Both the position numbers and the translations under genes were made by a program. From contig NZ_JXST01000023.1 in assembly GCF_000878195.1 (NCBI RefSeq), positions 45,693-109,692 of the forward strand: a stretch of 64,000 bases of DNA, in the 5' to 3' direction. Source of the stretch: Mycolicibacterium llatzerense (GTDB lineage: Bacteria; Actinomycetota; Actinomycetes; Mycobacteriales; Mycobacteriaceae). The notes under the pieces were generated by a model. It did not search any database, was not told the origin of the DNA, and saw nothing but the letters and a program-made list of their open reading frames with translations. This document shows positions 8,966-16,942 of the stretch, piece by piece (position 1 is the first letter of the stretch; each line of letters begins with the position of its first letter).

Positions 8966-9805
8966 ATGAGCACAGCGGCCGAGCGCGCAGCCCAACTGGG
9001 CTTGACGTCCCGACTGAAATCGTCCTATCCGGAACTTCCCGACGCCCCCTACCCCGACATGCTCGACTCCGCCCGCATCGCGGCGTACCTGAAACCGGTC
9101 CACGACGTGGGCGGCGAACCCGATGCGCCCATGGAGTACGTCAACAAGCAGTACGAACTGTGGGAACACATGACGTACGTGATCTGCGAGGTGCTGGCCT
9201 GGCGCGGGATCTGGCTGTCGGAGGAACGGCGCCGGATCGGCAACGTCGACGTGGGCCGGGCCGAATACCTGGGCCTGCCCTACTACGGCCGCTGGTTGTT
9301 GTCGGTCGCGCGGGTGCTGATCGAGAAGCACCACATCGCCCTCGGCGAACTCATGGAGCGCATGGCCGAGGTCAAGGGCCGGTACGAGGGCGGGCTCAAC
9401 GGGAAGACTCTCGACGCCCAACCCAAGTCGGTTGGTGACGGCTCCAATGTCATACGCAACAAGCACCACATCGAGGCAGTCGGCATCGGCGATCCGCAGA
9501 TCTATGCCGGTAAGGCGGGCACGCCGAAATTCAAGATCGGCGACAAGGTGACGGTGCGGGAGCTGCCCGTCATCTTCTACACCCGCACTCCCGAATATGT
9601 GCGCGGCGCGACCGGCACCGTCGCCGTCCTGGCCTACGAAAGCCCGGCGCCGGAAGACGAGACCTGGGACATCCCCGAAGCGCCTCCCGAGTGGTTCTAC
9701 GTCGTCGAATTCAACCAGTCCGAGCTGTGGCACGACTACACCGGGACGACCAAAGACACCTTGCGCACCGAAATCCCCGAACGCTGGCTCCAAGCCGCCA
9801 CCTAA
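8966..9805 (+). CDS. Nitrile hydratase beta-type subunit (thiocyanate hydrolase-like, fused form)
   Basis: A 279-residue protein with a GAGGAG site just before ATG 8966. The N-terminal half resembles the nitrile hydratase beta helical domain (HDVGGEPDAPMEYVN, LPYYGRWLLSVARVLIEK) and the C-terminal half has the SH3-like barrel (FKIGDKVTVRELPVIFYTR, then YVRGATGTV and WFYVVEF). In Thiobacillus thioparus thiocyanate hydrolase these halves are separate beta and alpha subunits totalling about 283 residues, close to this length. It is the first gene of a three-gene operon, followed after 30 bases by the catalytic subunit. Cytoplasmic heteromer expected. Whether nitriles, thiocyanate or another triple-bonded substrate is hydrated cannot be told from the sequence. 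Confidence 0.82.
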   Translation: MSTAAERAAQLGLTSRLKSSYPELPDAPYPDMLDSARIAAYLKPVHDVGGEPDAPMEYVNKQYELWEHMTYVICEVLAWRGIWLSEERRRIGNVDVGRAEYLGLPYYGRWLLSVARVLIEKHHIALGELMERMAEVKGRYEGGLNGKTLDAQPKSVGDGSNVIRNKHHIEAVGIGDPQIYAGKAGTPKFKIGDKVTVRELPVIFYTRTPEYVRGATGTVAVLAYESPAPEDETWDIPEAPPEWFYVVEFNQSELWHDYTGTTKDTLRTEIPERWLQAAT

Positions 9806-9835
9806 CTCAATTCACTGTTGCCAGAAAGGATCTAC

Positions 9836-10567
9836 ATGACGGATCACGGCTCCGATCACCACCATGATCATGACCACGATCACGCCCGCACGGTGAAACC
9901 CATGGTCGACGAGATCACCGACTTCGAGGTGCTCGAGATCGCGCTGCGCGAATTGTGTATCGAGAAGGGCATTTTCACCGCCGAGGAGCATCGGCGGTTC
10001 ACCGAGTTCGCCGAGCAGATCGGCCCCACCCCCGCTGCCCGACTGGTCGCCCGCGCCTGGCTCGACCCCGAGTTCGCCGAACTCGCCGTCAACGACTCAC
10101 TGGCCGCCAGCAAGGCCGTCGGCGTCGACTGGCTGGAGCCCACCGGCTTCGGCACCCCAAGCGATTTCGTCGCATTCCAGATCCTCGCCGATACGCCCAC
10201 GGTGCATCACGTCATCGTCTGCGCGCTGTGCTCGTGCTATCCGCGGCCGATTCTTGGAAACTCGCCCGAGTGGTACCGCACGCCCAATTACCGGCGGCGC
10301 CTGGTCCGCTGGCCCCGTCAGGTGCTGGCCGAATTCGGGCTCTATTTGCCCGACGACATCGAGGTCCGGGTCGAGGACTCGAACCAGAAACATCGCTTCA
10401 TGGTGATGCCGATGCGCCCCGAGGGCACCGACGGGTGGACCGAAGATCAACTCGCCGAGATCATCACGCGCGACTGCCTGATCGGGGTGGCGCTCCCCAA
10501 GCCGGGCGTGACCACCAATGTGATCGTGACAACCCGCCCGGCCACGCACCCGGGGACGGCCGGATGA
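9836..10567 (+). CDS. Nitrile hydratase alpha / thiocyanate hydrolase gamma-type catalytic subunit
   Basis: A 243-residue catalytic subunit, the same length as thiocyanate hydrolase gamma. An AAAGGA site precedes ATG 9836. The metal-claw motif lies at residues 129-134 and reads C-A-L-C-S-C: the three Cys and Ser that hold a low-spin cobalt or iron are intact, but the residue after the first Cys is Ala, where cobalt enzymes normally have Thr and iron enzymes Ser. It is followed by YPRPILGNSPEWY, matching the family. The extreme N-terminus is a His/Asp tract (DHHHDHDHDHAR), absent from textbook members and suited to metal capture. The stop overlaps the next start (ATGA). Confidence 0.88.
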   Translation: MTDHGSDHHHDHDHDHARTVKPMVDEITDFEVLEIALRELCIEKGIFTAEEHRRFTEFAEQIGPTPAARLVARAWLDPEFAELAVNDSLAASKAVGVDWLEPTGFGTPSDFVAFQILADTPTVHHVIVCALCSCYPRPILGNSPEWYRTPNYRRRLVRWPRQVLAEFGLYLPDDIEVRVEDSNQKHRFMVMPMRPEGTDGWTEDQLAEIITRDCLIGVALPKPGVTTNVIVTTRPATHPGTAG

Positions 10568-10902
10568 GCGAGATTGCTCCCCTGCAAGACATCGTGGCGC
10601 GCGACCAGGTCTGGTCACGCATGGCAGCCAAGTGGGGCGTGGAAAACCCGGTTCCCCCATGGAAAACCAGCCTCGACGGCCTATGCGACGCGCTCGACCA
10701 TTCGGCGTGCCACACCGAAGTGCTCAGTTTCAAGGAACGCCGCGACGAGGAAGACGCCCTCTCGGCCACCGTGTACGCCGGCGTGCCGTACCCCGAGAGC
10801 CAGTTGGTCTCGCTCGCACACTCGCTCGTCGCCCGCGGCGTCATCAGCGAGGCCGAGTTGCGGGAACGACTCACGAGTGTCCGGGCCAGGCTGGAGGCCT
10901 GA
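10564..10902 (+). CDS. Small nitrile hydratase-associated subunit or maturation protein
   Basis: A 112-residue protein translationally coupled to the catalytic subunit by an ATGA overlap. The C-terminal half (VPYPESQLVSLAHSLVARG, then ISEAELRERL) resembles the helical N-terminal domain of nitrile hydratase beta, a relationship also seen in the small activator proteins that deliver metal to nitrile hydratase. It has two Cys and three His, fewer than known cobalt-binding activators with CxCC tails, which this protein lacks. A role as maturation chaperone is inferred from position and domain kinship; a structural third subunit is the alternative. Confidence 0.65.
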   Translation: MSEIAPLQDIVARDQVWSRMAAKWGVENPVPPWKTSLDGLCDALDHSACHTEVLSFKERRDEEDALSATVYAGVPYPESQLVSLAHSLVARGVISEAELRERLTSVRARLEA

Positions 10903-10910
10903 CACGCTGA

Positions 10911-12293
10911 TCAGGACAACTTGATCCGGATGTTCTTGGTCTGCCGGAACTCGCGAAGGCCCTCGGTTCCTCCCGACCGGCCGATACCACTGTGCTTGTA
11001 TCCGCCATAGGGACCTTGGGGCTGGATGTCGCTTCGACTGTTCACCCAGATCGACCCGGCCTGAAGCTGCCGTGACACGGCATGGGCGCGTTGGAGATTC
11101 GTCGTGTGAACGAAAGCGTTGAGCCCGTACCGGGTGTCATTGGCCAGATCCACGGCCTGGGCATCGTCGCTGAACCGCATCACCGATACGACCGGCCCGA
11201 ACGTCTCCTGTTGGGCCAGTGGTGACCGGTTGTCAACCTCCGCGAACACCGTCGGCTCGACGTAGAACCCCGAGGCCAGCTCGCCGCCGATCCGATTGCC
11301 ACCGAGCACGAGATCGCCGGCCCCTTCGGTGACCGCCAGCTCGACGGTCGTGAGGATGCGGTCGACGGCGGCCTGGTGGATCACCGGGCCGAAGAGCACA
11401 TCGGAGCGCAGCGGGTCGCCGATCGGGGCGCGTGTCACGGCAGCGAGAAACTTCTCCATGAATGCGTCATATACGTTGTCGTGGACAAAGATTCGGCTGC
11501 TACAGGCACAACTCTGGCCGGCCTGCATGATCGGGCCCTGGTGCGCGGACAGACTCGCGGCCGCATCCAGATCGGCATCGTCGAAGATGACGGCGGCGGC
11601 AGTGCCCCCGAGTTCGGCGACCACCGGGGTGATGTTCTGCGCGGCAGCGGTCAACACTCGCCGGGCAGTGGCAGTGCCTCCGGTGAAATGAATCTTGCCC
11701 ACTCCAGGGTGCCGCACGAGAGCTTCGCCGCCGTCCGCTCCCGCGGGGAGCACATTGACGAGCCCGGCAGGCAAGCCGGCCTCCAGGCACAGCTCGCCGA
11801 ACCGAAGTGCCGCCAGCGGCGCAAGTTCCGACGGCTTCACGATGACGGCATTGCCCGCGGCCAGAGCGGGAGCGACCGCCAGCCCGATCACCACGAGGGC
11901 GCCATTCCACGGCGCGATCACGCCCACGACGCCGTACGGTTCATGCTCCACCAAGTTGAGGTCGAAGCCACCCATCACGGGAGTGCTTGCGCCATCGGCC
12001 TTATCGACGTACCCGGCGTAGAAACGGAGGAATCGCTCGGTCAGCACCGACGTCGCGGCCAACGCCGTCGGCACACCGTAGTCGTTGGTGTTGATCCGGG
12101 CGAATTCGGTGTGGTGCTCGCTGATGAGATCCGCCAGACCGAACAGGATGTCGCGGCGCCGGTCGGGCGGGTACGACATCCACCTCCGCTGAGCCTGCGT
12201 GGCTATGCCAACCGCTCTGTCGACCTCAGCGGCTCCAGCCATCTCGACGATGGCGTTCACGCGACCGGTACCGGGATAGACGTGGTGGTGCAA
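10911..12293 (-). CDS. Aldehyde dehydrogenase family protein with an unclear start
   Basis: An NAD(P)-dependent aldehyde dehydrogenase of at least 460 residues. Seen: VIAPWNGALVV, KPSELAPLAALR, the FTGGTATAR cofactor turn, the general-base Glu in ELGGTAAAV, and the catalytic Cys in GQSCACSSRIF. The listed start is a TTG at 12293 without a good ribosome binding site, and it removes about 30 residues that look like a normal family N-terminus (IIGTGSELPSGALLLGEDRV). The frame is open up to a TGA at 12381-12383, and an AAAGGA site sits just before two ATC codons at 12371 and 12368 but no ATG or GTG. Convergent with the nitrile hydratase operon, 8 bases away. Confidence 0.8.
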   Translation of the reverse strand: MHHHVYPGTGRVNAIVEMAGAAEVDRAVGIATQAQRRWMSYPPDRRRDILFGLADLISEHHTEFARINTNDYGVPTALAATSVLTERFLRFYAGYVDKADGASTPVMGGFDLNLVEHEPYGVVGVIAPWNGALVVIGLAVAPALAAGNAVIVKPSELAPLAALRFGELCLEAGLPAGLVNVLPAGADGGEALVRHPGVGKIHFTGGTATARRVLTAAAQNITPVVAELGGTAAAVIFDDADLDAAASLSAHQGPIMQAGQSCACSSRIFVHDNVYDAFMEKFLAAVTRAPIGDPLRSDVLFGPVIHQAAVDRILTTVELAVTEGAGDLVLGGNRIGGELASGFYVEPTVFAEVDNRSPLAQQETFGPVVSVMRFSDDAQAVDLANDTRYGLNAFVHTTNLQRAHAVSRQLQAGSIWVNSRSDIQPQGPYGGYKHSGIGRSGGTEGLREFRQTKNIRIKLS

Positions 12294-12401
12294 TCCGCCG
12301 GAGGAGCCCGTGACCCGGTCTTCACCCAGAAGCAGTGCACCACTGGGTAATTCGCTGCCGGTTCCGATGATGCGGTCCTTTCATTCGCCGGGATGCGGCT
12401 G

Positions 12402-15158
12402 CTAGGCGTCCTGCTGCGCTTGGTGCGCCGCGTCCGGGTCCGGCAATGACTGCACATCGCCGTCGACACTGGAGGTGATGGTGCCGGTCAACGACTGCTG
12501 GAACGCGTTGATGTTCGCGTCAGCAGTCAGATAGCCCGTGTGGGCTCCGGTGACCGTGATATCGGCCAGGTAGTGGACCGTCGTCTGGCTGGAGTTGTAG
12601 TCGGCCGATTCGCTGCCGTTGAGAATCTCACCAAGTTCGTTCACGTAGTTGGTGTAGGTGACGGTGCGGACGGTGCGCGTGGCATCGTTCTGGTCCGGCG
12701 CCTCGGTCACCACCGCGGTGCCACCACCCACGCCCGAATAGGTTCCGGTGGCCGGCAGCGGTGTCGTTGCGGCGACGTAGCTGCCGAGGGCCGGGGCCCA
12801 CGAAGCTGAGCTCGGGGTCGACCGGTCCGTCGCCACCGGGCCGACGCTGGTGGTGTACTTCAGGTTCGCGATGACCAATCGGGACACCGTCGGATCGGTG
12901 ACGCTGGACTCCCAGAACGTGACGGCGGTGCCATCGGGATTCCAGCTCGGCATACTGCGGGCCGCGTACCCGTCGCCGGTGTCGAACAGCGGAATACCGT
13001 TCTCCCGGTTGAGCTCATCGCCGACGGCGACGATCCATTCCTGATTGGAGACGTTGATCGGGGCGGCCCACTCCAGGTACACCGGTGCGCCGACGTACAC
13101 CGGCAGGAAGTTCTGCCGGATGATCCGCGTCATCGGAGTCAGCGCATTCAGCCCGCGGGTGCTGCCGATCGCAATCCACTGCATATTGGGCGAGTAGTCC
13201 ATGTCCTCGTCGTAGTCGAGGCTGGCCGTCACCCTGGTCACCTTGCCGGTGGCGAGGTCGACCTCGATATCGTCGACATTGCCCGCATCGAACTGACCGC
13301 CGAGGATCACCACACCCTTGCCGTCCGGTGTCCACTGCTTGCCTTCGCCGGTGGGGTACACAACCCGGGCATCGGTGACGGAGTAGCCGGTGTCGGTGCG
13401 GGTGAGCGTGCCGACGATCGGCAGGGCCTGCAGAAGGTTGTTGGGCCCGATCACGATTCGGGTGTACAGCACGTGTGTACCGTCCGGCGACACCCGCATC
13501 TCGCGCTGCGGGTCGATGGCGTATCCACCGCCGGCCGGCGTGGTGATCGGCACCAGTTGGGCCCCGTTGATTCCGGTTTCCAGCATGGAGTACCGCGGCG
13601 ACTGCCCGGCGACGTTCACCAGCACCAGCACTCGGCCCGAACCATCGTCGACGGGAACGGGTTTGGCCAGATTTCCGGTTTCGCTGACAGTGACGCCGCA
13701 GGTCACACATTGCAGGGCGGTACCGTCGGTCTTGATCTGGTAAATCTCCGAGCGGCCCCCGGCAGTTGGCTGGCCGGCGAAGAAGATGGATTTGCCGTCG
13801 GCCGAGTAACGCGGATTGGCTGGGCTGACAACGGTATTGGGCAGATTCAGGATCACTCGCTGAACGTCGGGGTTGAGCACCGACACTCCGATGTTTGCCT
13901 TGGCGCTGTGCGGACTGAACAGGCCCAGCAGGTTGAACTTGCCGTCGCTCACCGACACCGAGAACGAATCGGTCTGCACCTCGGTGTAATTGATGTCGTT
14001 CGGGGTGTAGGTGAAGTTGCCGGTGGCCTGATCGATGGTCAGTGTGCCGTACTTCGGTCCCTGAGTGACCTTGTAGCTCAAGGCGTCACCCTCGGCGTCG
14101 GACGCTCCGACGTTGCCGGTCACCGTCTGCCCGGTCTGGACGGTGGTGGCCGGGTTGTAGGCGATGGTCGGCGCCTGGTTGAAGACGTTGCGTCGCACCC
14201 AGGACAGCACCGCCCACACGGCGGGGGCGAACGGGTCCGGCGTGTTGGGTGCTGGCTTGAGGAACGGATTGAGGAGGTTGGTCACCACATTATTGAGGAA
14301 GCCCACCAAACCTGTTGCCGGAGCGACAACCTGAGCAGTCACGGCGGCCGGTACTGCGACGGCGGCCGGCGCGGCCGTCGTCGCGGCCACCTGCATCGGC
14401 TGTGCCGTGGGAGCCACGGCCGCCGCGGTCACCGCGGAGGTCTTTGCGGTCACATTCGTGCTGACGGCTGCGGCGCTCACCGTCGTCTGCGCCGAGGTCT
14501 TCGGGGCGGCGCTGGTGGTCTCCGCATGCGTCGGCTTGGCCGAGGACTTGGGGCTCATACTCGACTTGGACGAGGGCTTGGCAGTCGCGCTCGCCTTGGT
14601 CGATCCGGATGTCTCACTGCCACTGGCGGTTTCGTGGGCGCCGCCTTTCGGAGTCGTGGACGAACTGCCGGTATGGGCTCCGCCACTGCTGCTGACGATC
14701 ACCCCCGAGGCCACGTCGGTGCTCGACGAGGTCGATCCCGATGTCGCGGATGTCGATGACGACCCGCTGGTCCCGGAGCTGCCCGTGGCGCCCGTCGCTT
14801 TCGTAGCACCGGTCGTTCCCGTGGTCCCCGCCGTGCCGGTTGCACCCGTGGTTGCCGTCGACCCGGACGCCGCACCGCTCGCGGCACCCGATGTCCCGCC
14901 GGACGAACTAGGAGAACCCGAGGACGTCGAACCACTCGACGAACTCGACGAACTCGATGACGACGAACTCGCCGATCCGCCGGCGGTATCCGCGACGGCG
15001 ACCCCGTGGCCCGTCGCCACCGCGGTGACCAGCCAGGCCGCGACCGCCAGGCCGCCATAACCGCTGATCTTCGCGGCTCGCTGAGATGAGTGGTGGGCAG
15101 GCACGTCGGGTGCGCCTGCAGCGAACAGGGGGTTGACACGAGAACTGTTACTGGCCAT
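12402..15158 (-). CDS. Large secreted Ser/Ala/Thr-rich protein with cadherin-like and beta-propeller domains
   Basis: A 918-residue protein; GGAG precedes ATG 15158. An N-terminal basic stretch and hydrophobic segment (GGLAVAAWLVTAVA) act as a signal or anchor, followed by about 230 residues of low-complexity Ser, Thr, Ala, Gly and Lys with runs of Ser. A VCBS/cadherin-like repeat comes next (SDAEGDALSYKVTQGPKYGT), then a TolB/WD40-like propeller with recurring motifs such as PRYSADGKSIFFAG, VSPDGTHVLYT and WTPDGKGVVILGG. This is a cell-envelope or secreted protein; the low-complexity tract may span the wall. Function unknown. It lies 68 bases downstream of a mycofactocin-type SDR on the same strand. 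Confidence 0.8.
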   Translation of the reverse strand: MASNSSRVNPLFAAGAPDVPAHHSSQRAAKISGYGGLAVAAWLVTAVATGHGVAVADTAGGSASSSSSSSSSSSSGSTSSGSPSSSGGTSGAASGAASGSTATTGATGTAGTTGTTGATKATGATGSSGTSGSSSTSATSGSTSSSTDVASGVIVSSSGGAHTGSSSTTPKGGAHETASGSETSGSTKASATAKPSSKSSMSPKSSAKPTHAETTSAAPKTSAQTTVSAAAVSTNVTAKTSAVTAAAVAPTAQPMQVAATTAAPAAVAVPAAVTAQVVAPATGLVGFLNNVVTNLLNPFLKPAPNTPDPFAPAVWAVLSWVRRNVFNQAPTIAYNPATTVQTGQTVTGNVGASDAEGDALSYKVTQGPKYGTLTIDQATGNFTYTPNDINYTEVQTDSFSVSVSDGKFNLLGLFSPHSAKANIGVSVLNPDVQRVILNLPNTVVSPANPRYSADGKSIFFAGQPTAGGRSEIYQIKTDGTALQCVTCGVTVSETGNLAKPVPVDDGSGRVLVLVNVAGQSPRYSMLETGINGAQLVPITTPAGGGYAIDPQREMRVSPDGTHVLYTRIVIGPNNLLQALPIVGTLTRTDTGYSVTDARVVYPTGEGKQWTPDGKGVVILGGQFDAGNVDDIEVDLATGKVTRVTASLDYDEDMDYSPNMQWIAIGSTRGLNALTPMTRIIRQNFLPVYVGAPVYLEWAAPINVSNQEWIVAVGDELNRENGIPLFDTGDGYAARSMPSWNPDGTAVTFWESSVTDPTVSRLVIANLKYTTSVGPVATDRSTPSSASWAPALGSYVAATTPLPATGTYSGVGGGTAVVTEAPDQNDATRTVRTVTYTNYVNELGEILNGSESADYNSSQTTVHYLADITVTGAHTGYLTADANINAFQQSLTGTITSSVDGDVQSLPDPDAAHQAQQDA

Positions 15159-15226
15159 GGGCTTTGGCTCCGTTGCCGTTGGGTTGATTCCTATTCAGTT
15201 GGTTGCTGGCCGGTGGCGCGAGAGGG

Positions 15227-16066
15227 TTACTTGAGCATGCTTCCAGCGTCGACGGTCATGGGAAGGCCTGTCACGTAACGGGATTCGTCCGACGCCAGGA
15301 ACAGCACGGCATTGCTGATGTCCACCGGCTCGACCCAGCCCACCGGCAGCACGTGCATCATCTGCGCGACGACCTTCATGTCGTCGGGACCCGGGCTCTC
15401 CAGATCCGGACGGAACAGCTTCATGGTGCCCTCGTTCATGAACAGCGGGGTGTTCACGTTCGTGGGGTGCACCGAGTTCACCCGGATCGAGTGGTGCCCC
15501 AGCTCCACTGCGAAGGTCCGCATCAGTCCGACCACGCCGTGCTTGGCGGCGATGTAGTGACCCGTGTGCGGGTATGCCTTCAGGCCACCCACTGAGCTGG
15601 TCAGAATGATCGAGCCGCCCTGGCCCTGCGAGATGAGATGTGGCACTGCGGCTTTGACCGACTTCCAGACGCCCGATAGGTTGACGTCGATCATGTCGGT
15701 CCAGTCTTCTTCGCTGGTGTGGTCCAGCGTCTGGCCGCCGTTGCCGATACCGGCGTTGGCGCAGATGATGTCCAGCCTGCCAAGCTGTTCGACCCCGCTG
15801 TCGACGGCCGCCTTCACCGCGGCGTAGTCGCGCACGTCCACCTCGGCGGTGACGATGCGCCGGTTCAGCTGTTTGACCAGGTCCGCCGTCTCGGCGAGGT
15901 CGTCTGGGGTCGCCGGTGCGATCTGCGGATTGCTGCTGACCGGTCCACAGATGTCGATGGCGATGATGTCGGCGCCTTCTTCGGCGAGCCGCACGGCGTG
16001 ACTGCGCCCCTGACCGCGTGCCGCGCCGGTGATGAACGCGACCTTGCCTGCTACCCGTCCCACCAT
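15227..16066 (-). CDS. Mycofactocin-coupled SDR family oxidoreductase
   Basis: A 279-residue classical SDR starting MVGRVAGKVAF. It has the Rossmann motif ITGAARGQGRSHA, ANAGIGNGG, catalytic Tyr and Lys in YIAAKHG, and the DVR and VNSVHPTNV segments. The GQGRSHAVRLAEEGADIIAIDIC pattern, with its inserted acidic loop after the second strand, is the hallmark of mycofactocin-associated SDRs, which keep NAD bound and pass electrons to the mycofactocin redox peptide. Substrate probably a secondary or primary alcohol. A palindrome nearly identical to one in front of the P450 operon lies 70 bases upstream, placing this gene under the same TetR regulator. Confidence 0.88.
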   Translation of the reverse strand: MVGRVAGKVAFITGAARGQGRSHAVRLAEEGADIIAIDICGPVSSNPQIAPATPDDLAETADLVKQLNRRIVTAEVDVRDYAAVKAAVDSGVEQLGRLDIICANAGIGNGGQTLDHTSEEDWTDMIDVNLSGVWKSVKAAVPHLISQGQGGSIILTSSVGGLKAYPHTGHYIAAKHGVVGLMRTFAVELGHHSIRVNSVHPTNVNTPLFMNEGTMKLFRPDLESPGPDDMKVVAQMMHVLPVGWVEPVDISNAVLFLASDESRYVTGLPMTVDAGSMLK

Positions 16067-16135
16067 GAGTCCACCTCACTGTCTGGTTGTCGCCACCGCC
16101 GCGGAAAGGACGGTTCGGCTCGTCGACTCACAATT

Positions 16136-16149
16136 TGGTCGATCGATCA
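16136..16149. promoter_or_regulatory. Probable TetR operator upstream of the minus-strand SDR
   Basis: The 14-base site TGGTCGATCGATCA differs at one position from the perfect palindrome at 16917-16930, and the match extends over about 20 bases (ATTTGRTCGATCGATCAGGA). It lies between the TetR stop and the SDR start, 70 bases upstream of the SDR. The repeated sequence flanking the TetR gene is the evidence; binding is inferred. Confidence 0.65.
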
Positions 16150-16247
16150 GGAACCATGACATGCGATGCAGCGCACTGTCAATGACGAGATACGAGGAAG
16201 ATCACCGGATCGCCGAACGGGCGGGCGCCGAGCAAACCGCCCGACGA

Positions 16248-16847
16248 TCAGTCGCGCACGACTTCCGAAGGTTTCGACAGCAGATCGATCTGCCGGTCGA
16301 TGAACGCGCGGAGCTCCTCATGCCCCCGGGTCACACCGACCGCAGCCTCATTGCCGACACTGCGCGCGATTTGGGCGACGATCATCGACATCACCACCGG
16401 CGGGTAGGCGTTCAAATCCACGCCGCCCGCCCGCAAAACCAGCGTCACCGCCGCGGTTTCGATGTCGCGTACGCGCTCCGAATACGCCTTCAATTCGGCG
16501 CCAACGGCCTTGCGGTGGTTGGCCAATGCCATGAATTCCGTGCTCAACACGGTCTGCCGCGGGTCGCTGTTGATACGCCACAACGCACGCAGCGGATCCT
16601 CGTCGAGCAACACCTCCCGCAGCCGTTCCAGCGCTACTTCCCCACCGGCGCGCAGGGCCTCGACGAACAGGTCGTCCATGGTCGGAAAGTAGTAATAGAC
16701 CAGCGCCTGCTTGACGCCGGCCAGGGCCGCGACCCGCCGCGAGGTGGCCGCGGCATACCCCTCGTCATGCATGATCTGCACCGTCGCCTCGATCAGGCGC
16801 TGCCGGGCACCGCCGTCATCGGCCTTCGATTTGCGCCCCTGAGTCAT
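16248..16847 (-). CDS. TetR family transcriptional regulator of the P450/mycofactocin SDR cluster
   Basis: A 199-residue TetR regulator beginning MTQGRKSKADD. The N-terminal HTH covers about residues 15-60, with the usual ATVQIMHDEGYAAATSRRVAA and the KQALVYYYFPTMDDLF signature. The C-terminal ligand domain is variable, as expected. It stands between two near-identical palindromes: one 95 bases upstream in the divergent gap before the P450 operon and one downstream before the SDR. It therefore probably represses the P450-ALDH-SDR-SDR-CMD operon and the SDR at 15227-16066 and responds to the cluster's substrate. Confidence 0.88.
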   Translation of the reverse strand: MTQGRKSKADDGGARQRLIEATVQIMHDEGYAAATSRRVAALAGVKQALVYYYFPTMDDLFVEALRAGGEVALERLREVLLDEDPLRALWRINSDPRQTVLSTEFMALANHRKAVGAELKAYSERVRDIETAAVTLVLRAGGVDLNAYPPVVMSMIVAQIARSVGNEAAVGVTRGHEELRAFIDRQIDLLSKPSEVVRD

Positions 16848-16916
16848 CAACGAGTCCGCCCCGAAATGCTTGACCGGCGCTCGCGGCGCGTGATAGGCAT
16901 ACGGCAGTCTAACATT

Positions 16917-16930
16917 TGATCGATCGATCA
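16917..16930. promoter_or_regulatory. Perfect palindromic TetR operator upstream of the P450 operon
   Basis: TGATCGATCGATCA is a perfect 14-base palindrome located 12 bases before the P450 start codon, overlapping the region of its ribosome binding site, and 70 bases from the divergent TetR start. Its twin is at 16136-16149. The location is ideal for blocking transcription of the operon; the regulator identity is inferred from adjacency. Confidence 0.72.
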
Positions 16931-16942
16931 GGAGTTGCTGTC

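Noticed and set aside
14690..15000. Repetitive GAACTCGACGAACTCGAC-like DNA, possible CRISPR or satellite
   Set aside because: It is the coding sequence of the Ser-rich tract; no spacers and period of a few codons.
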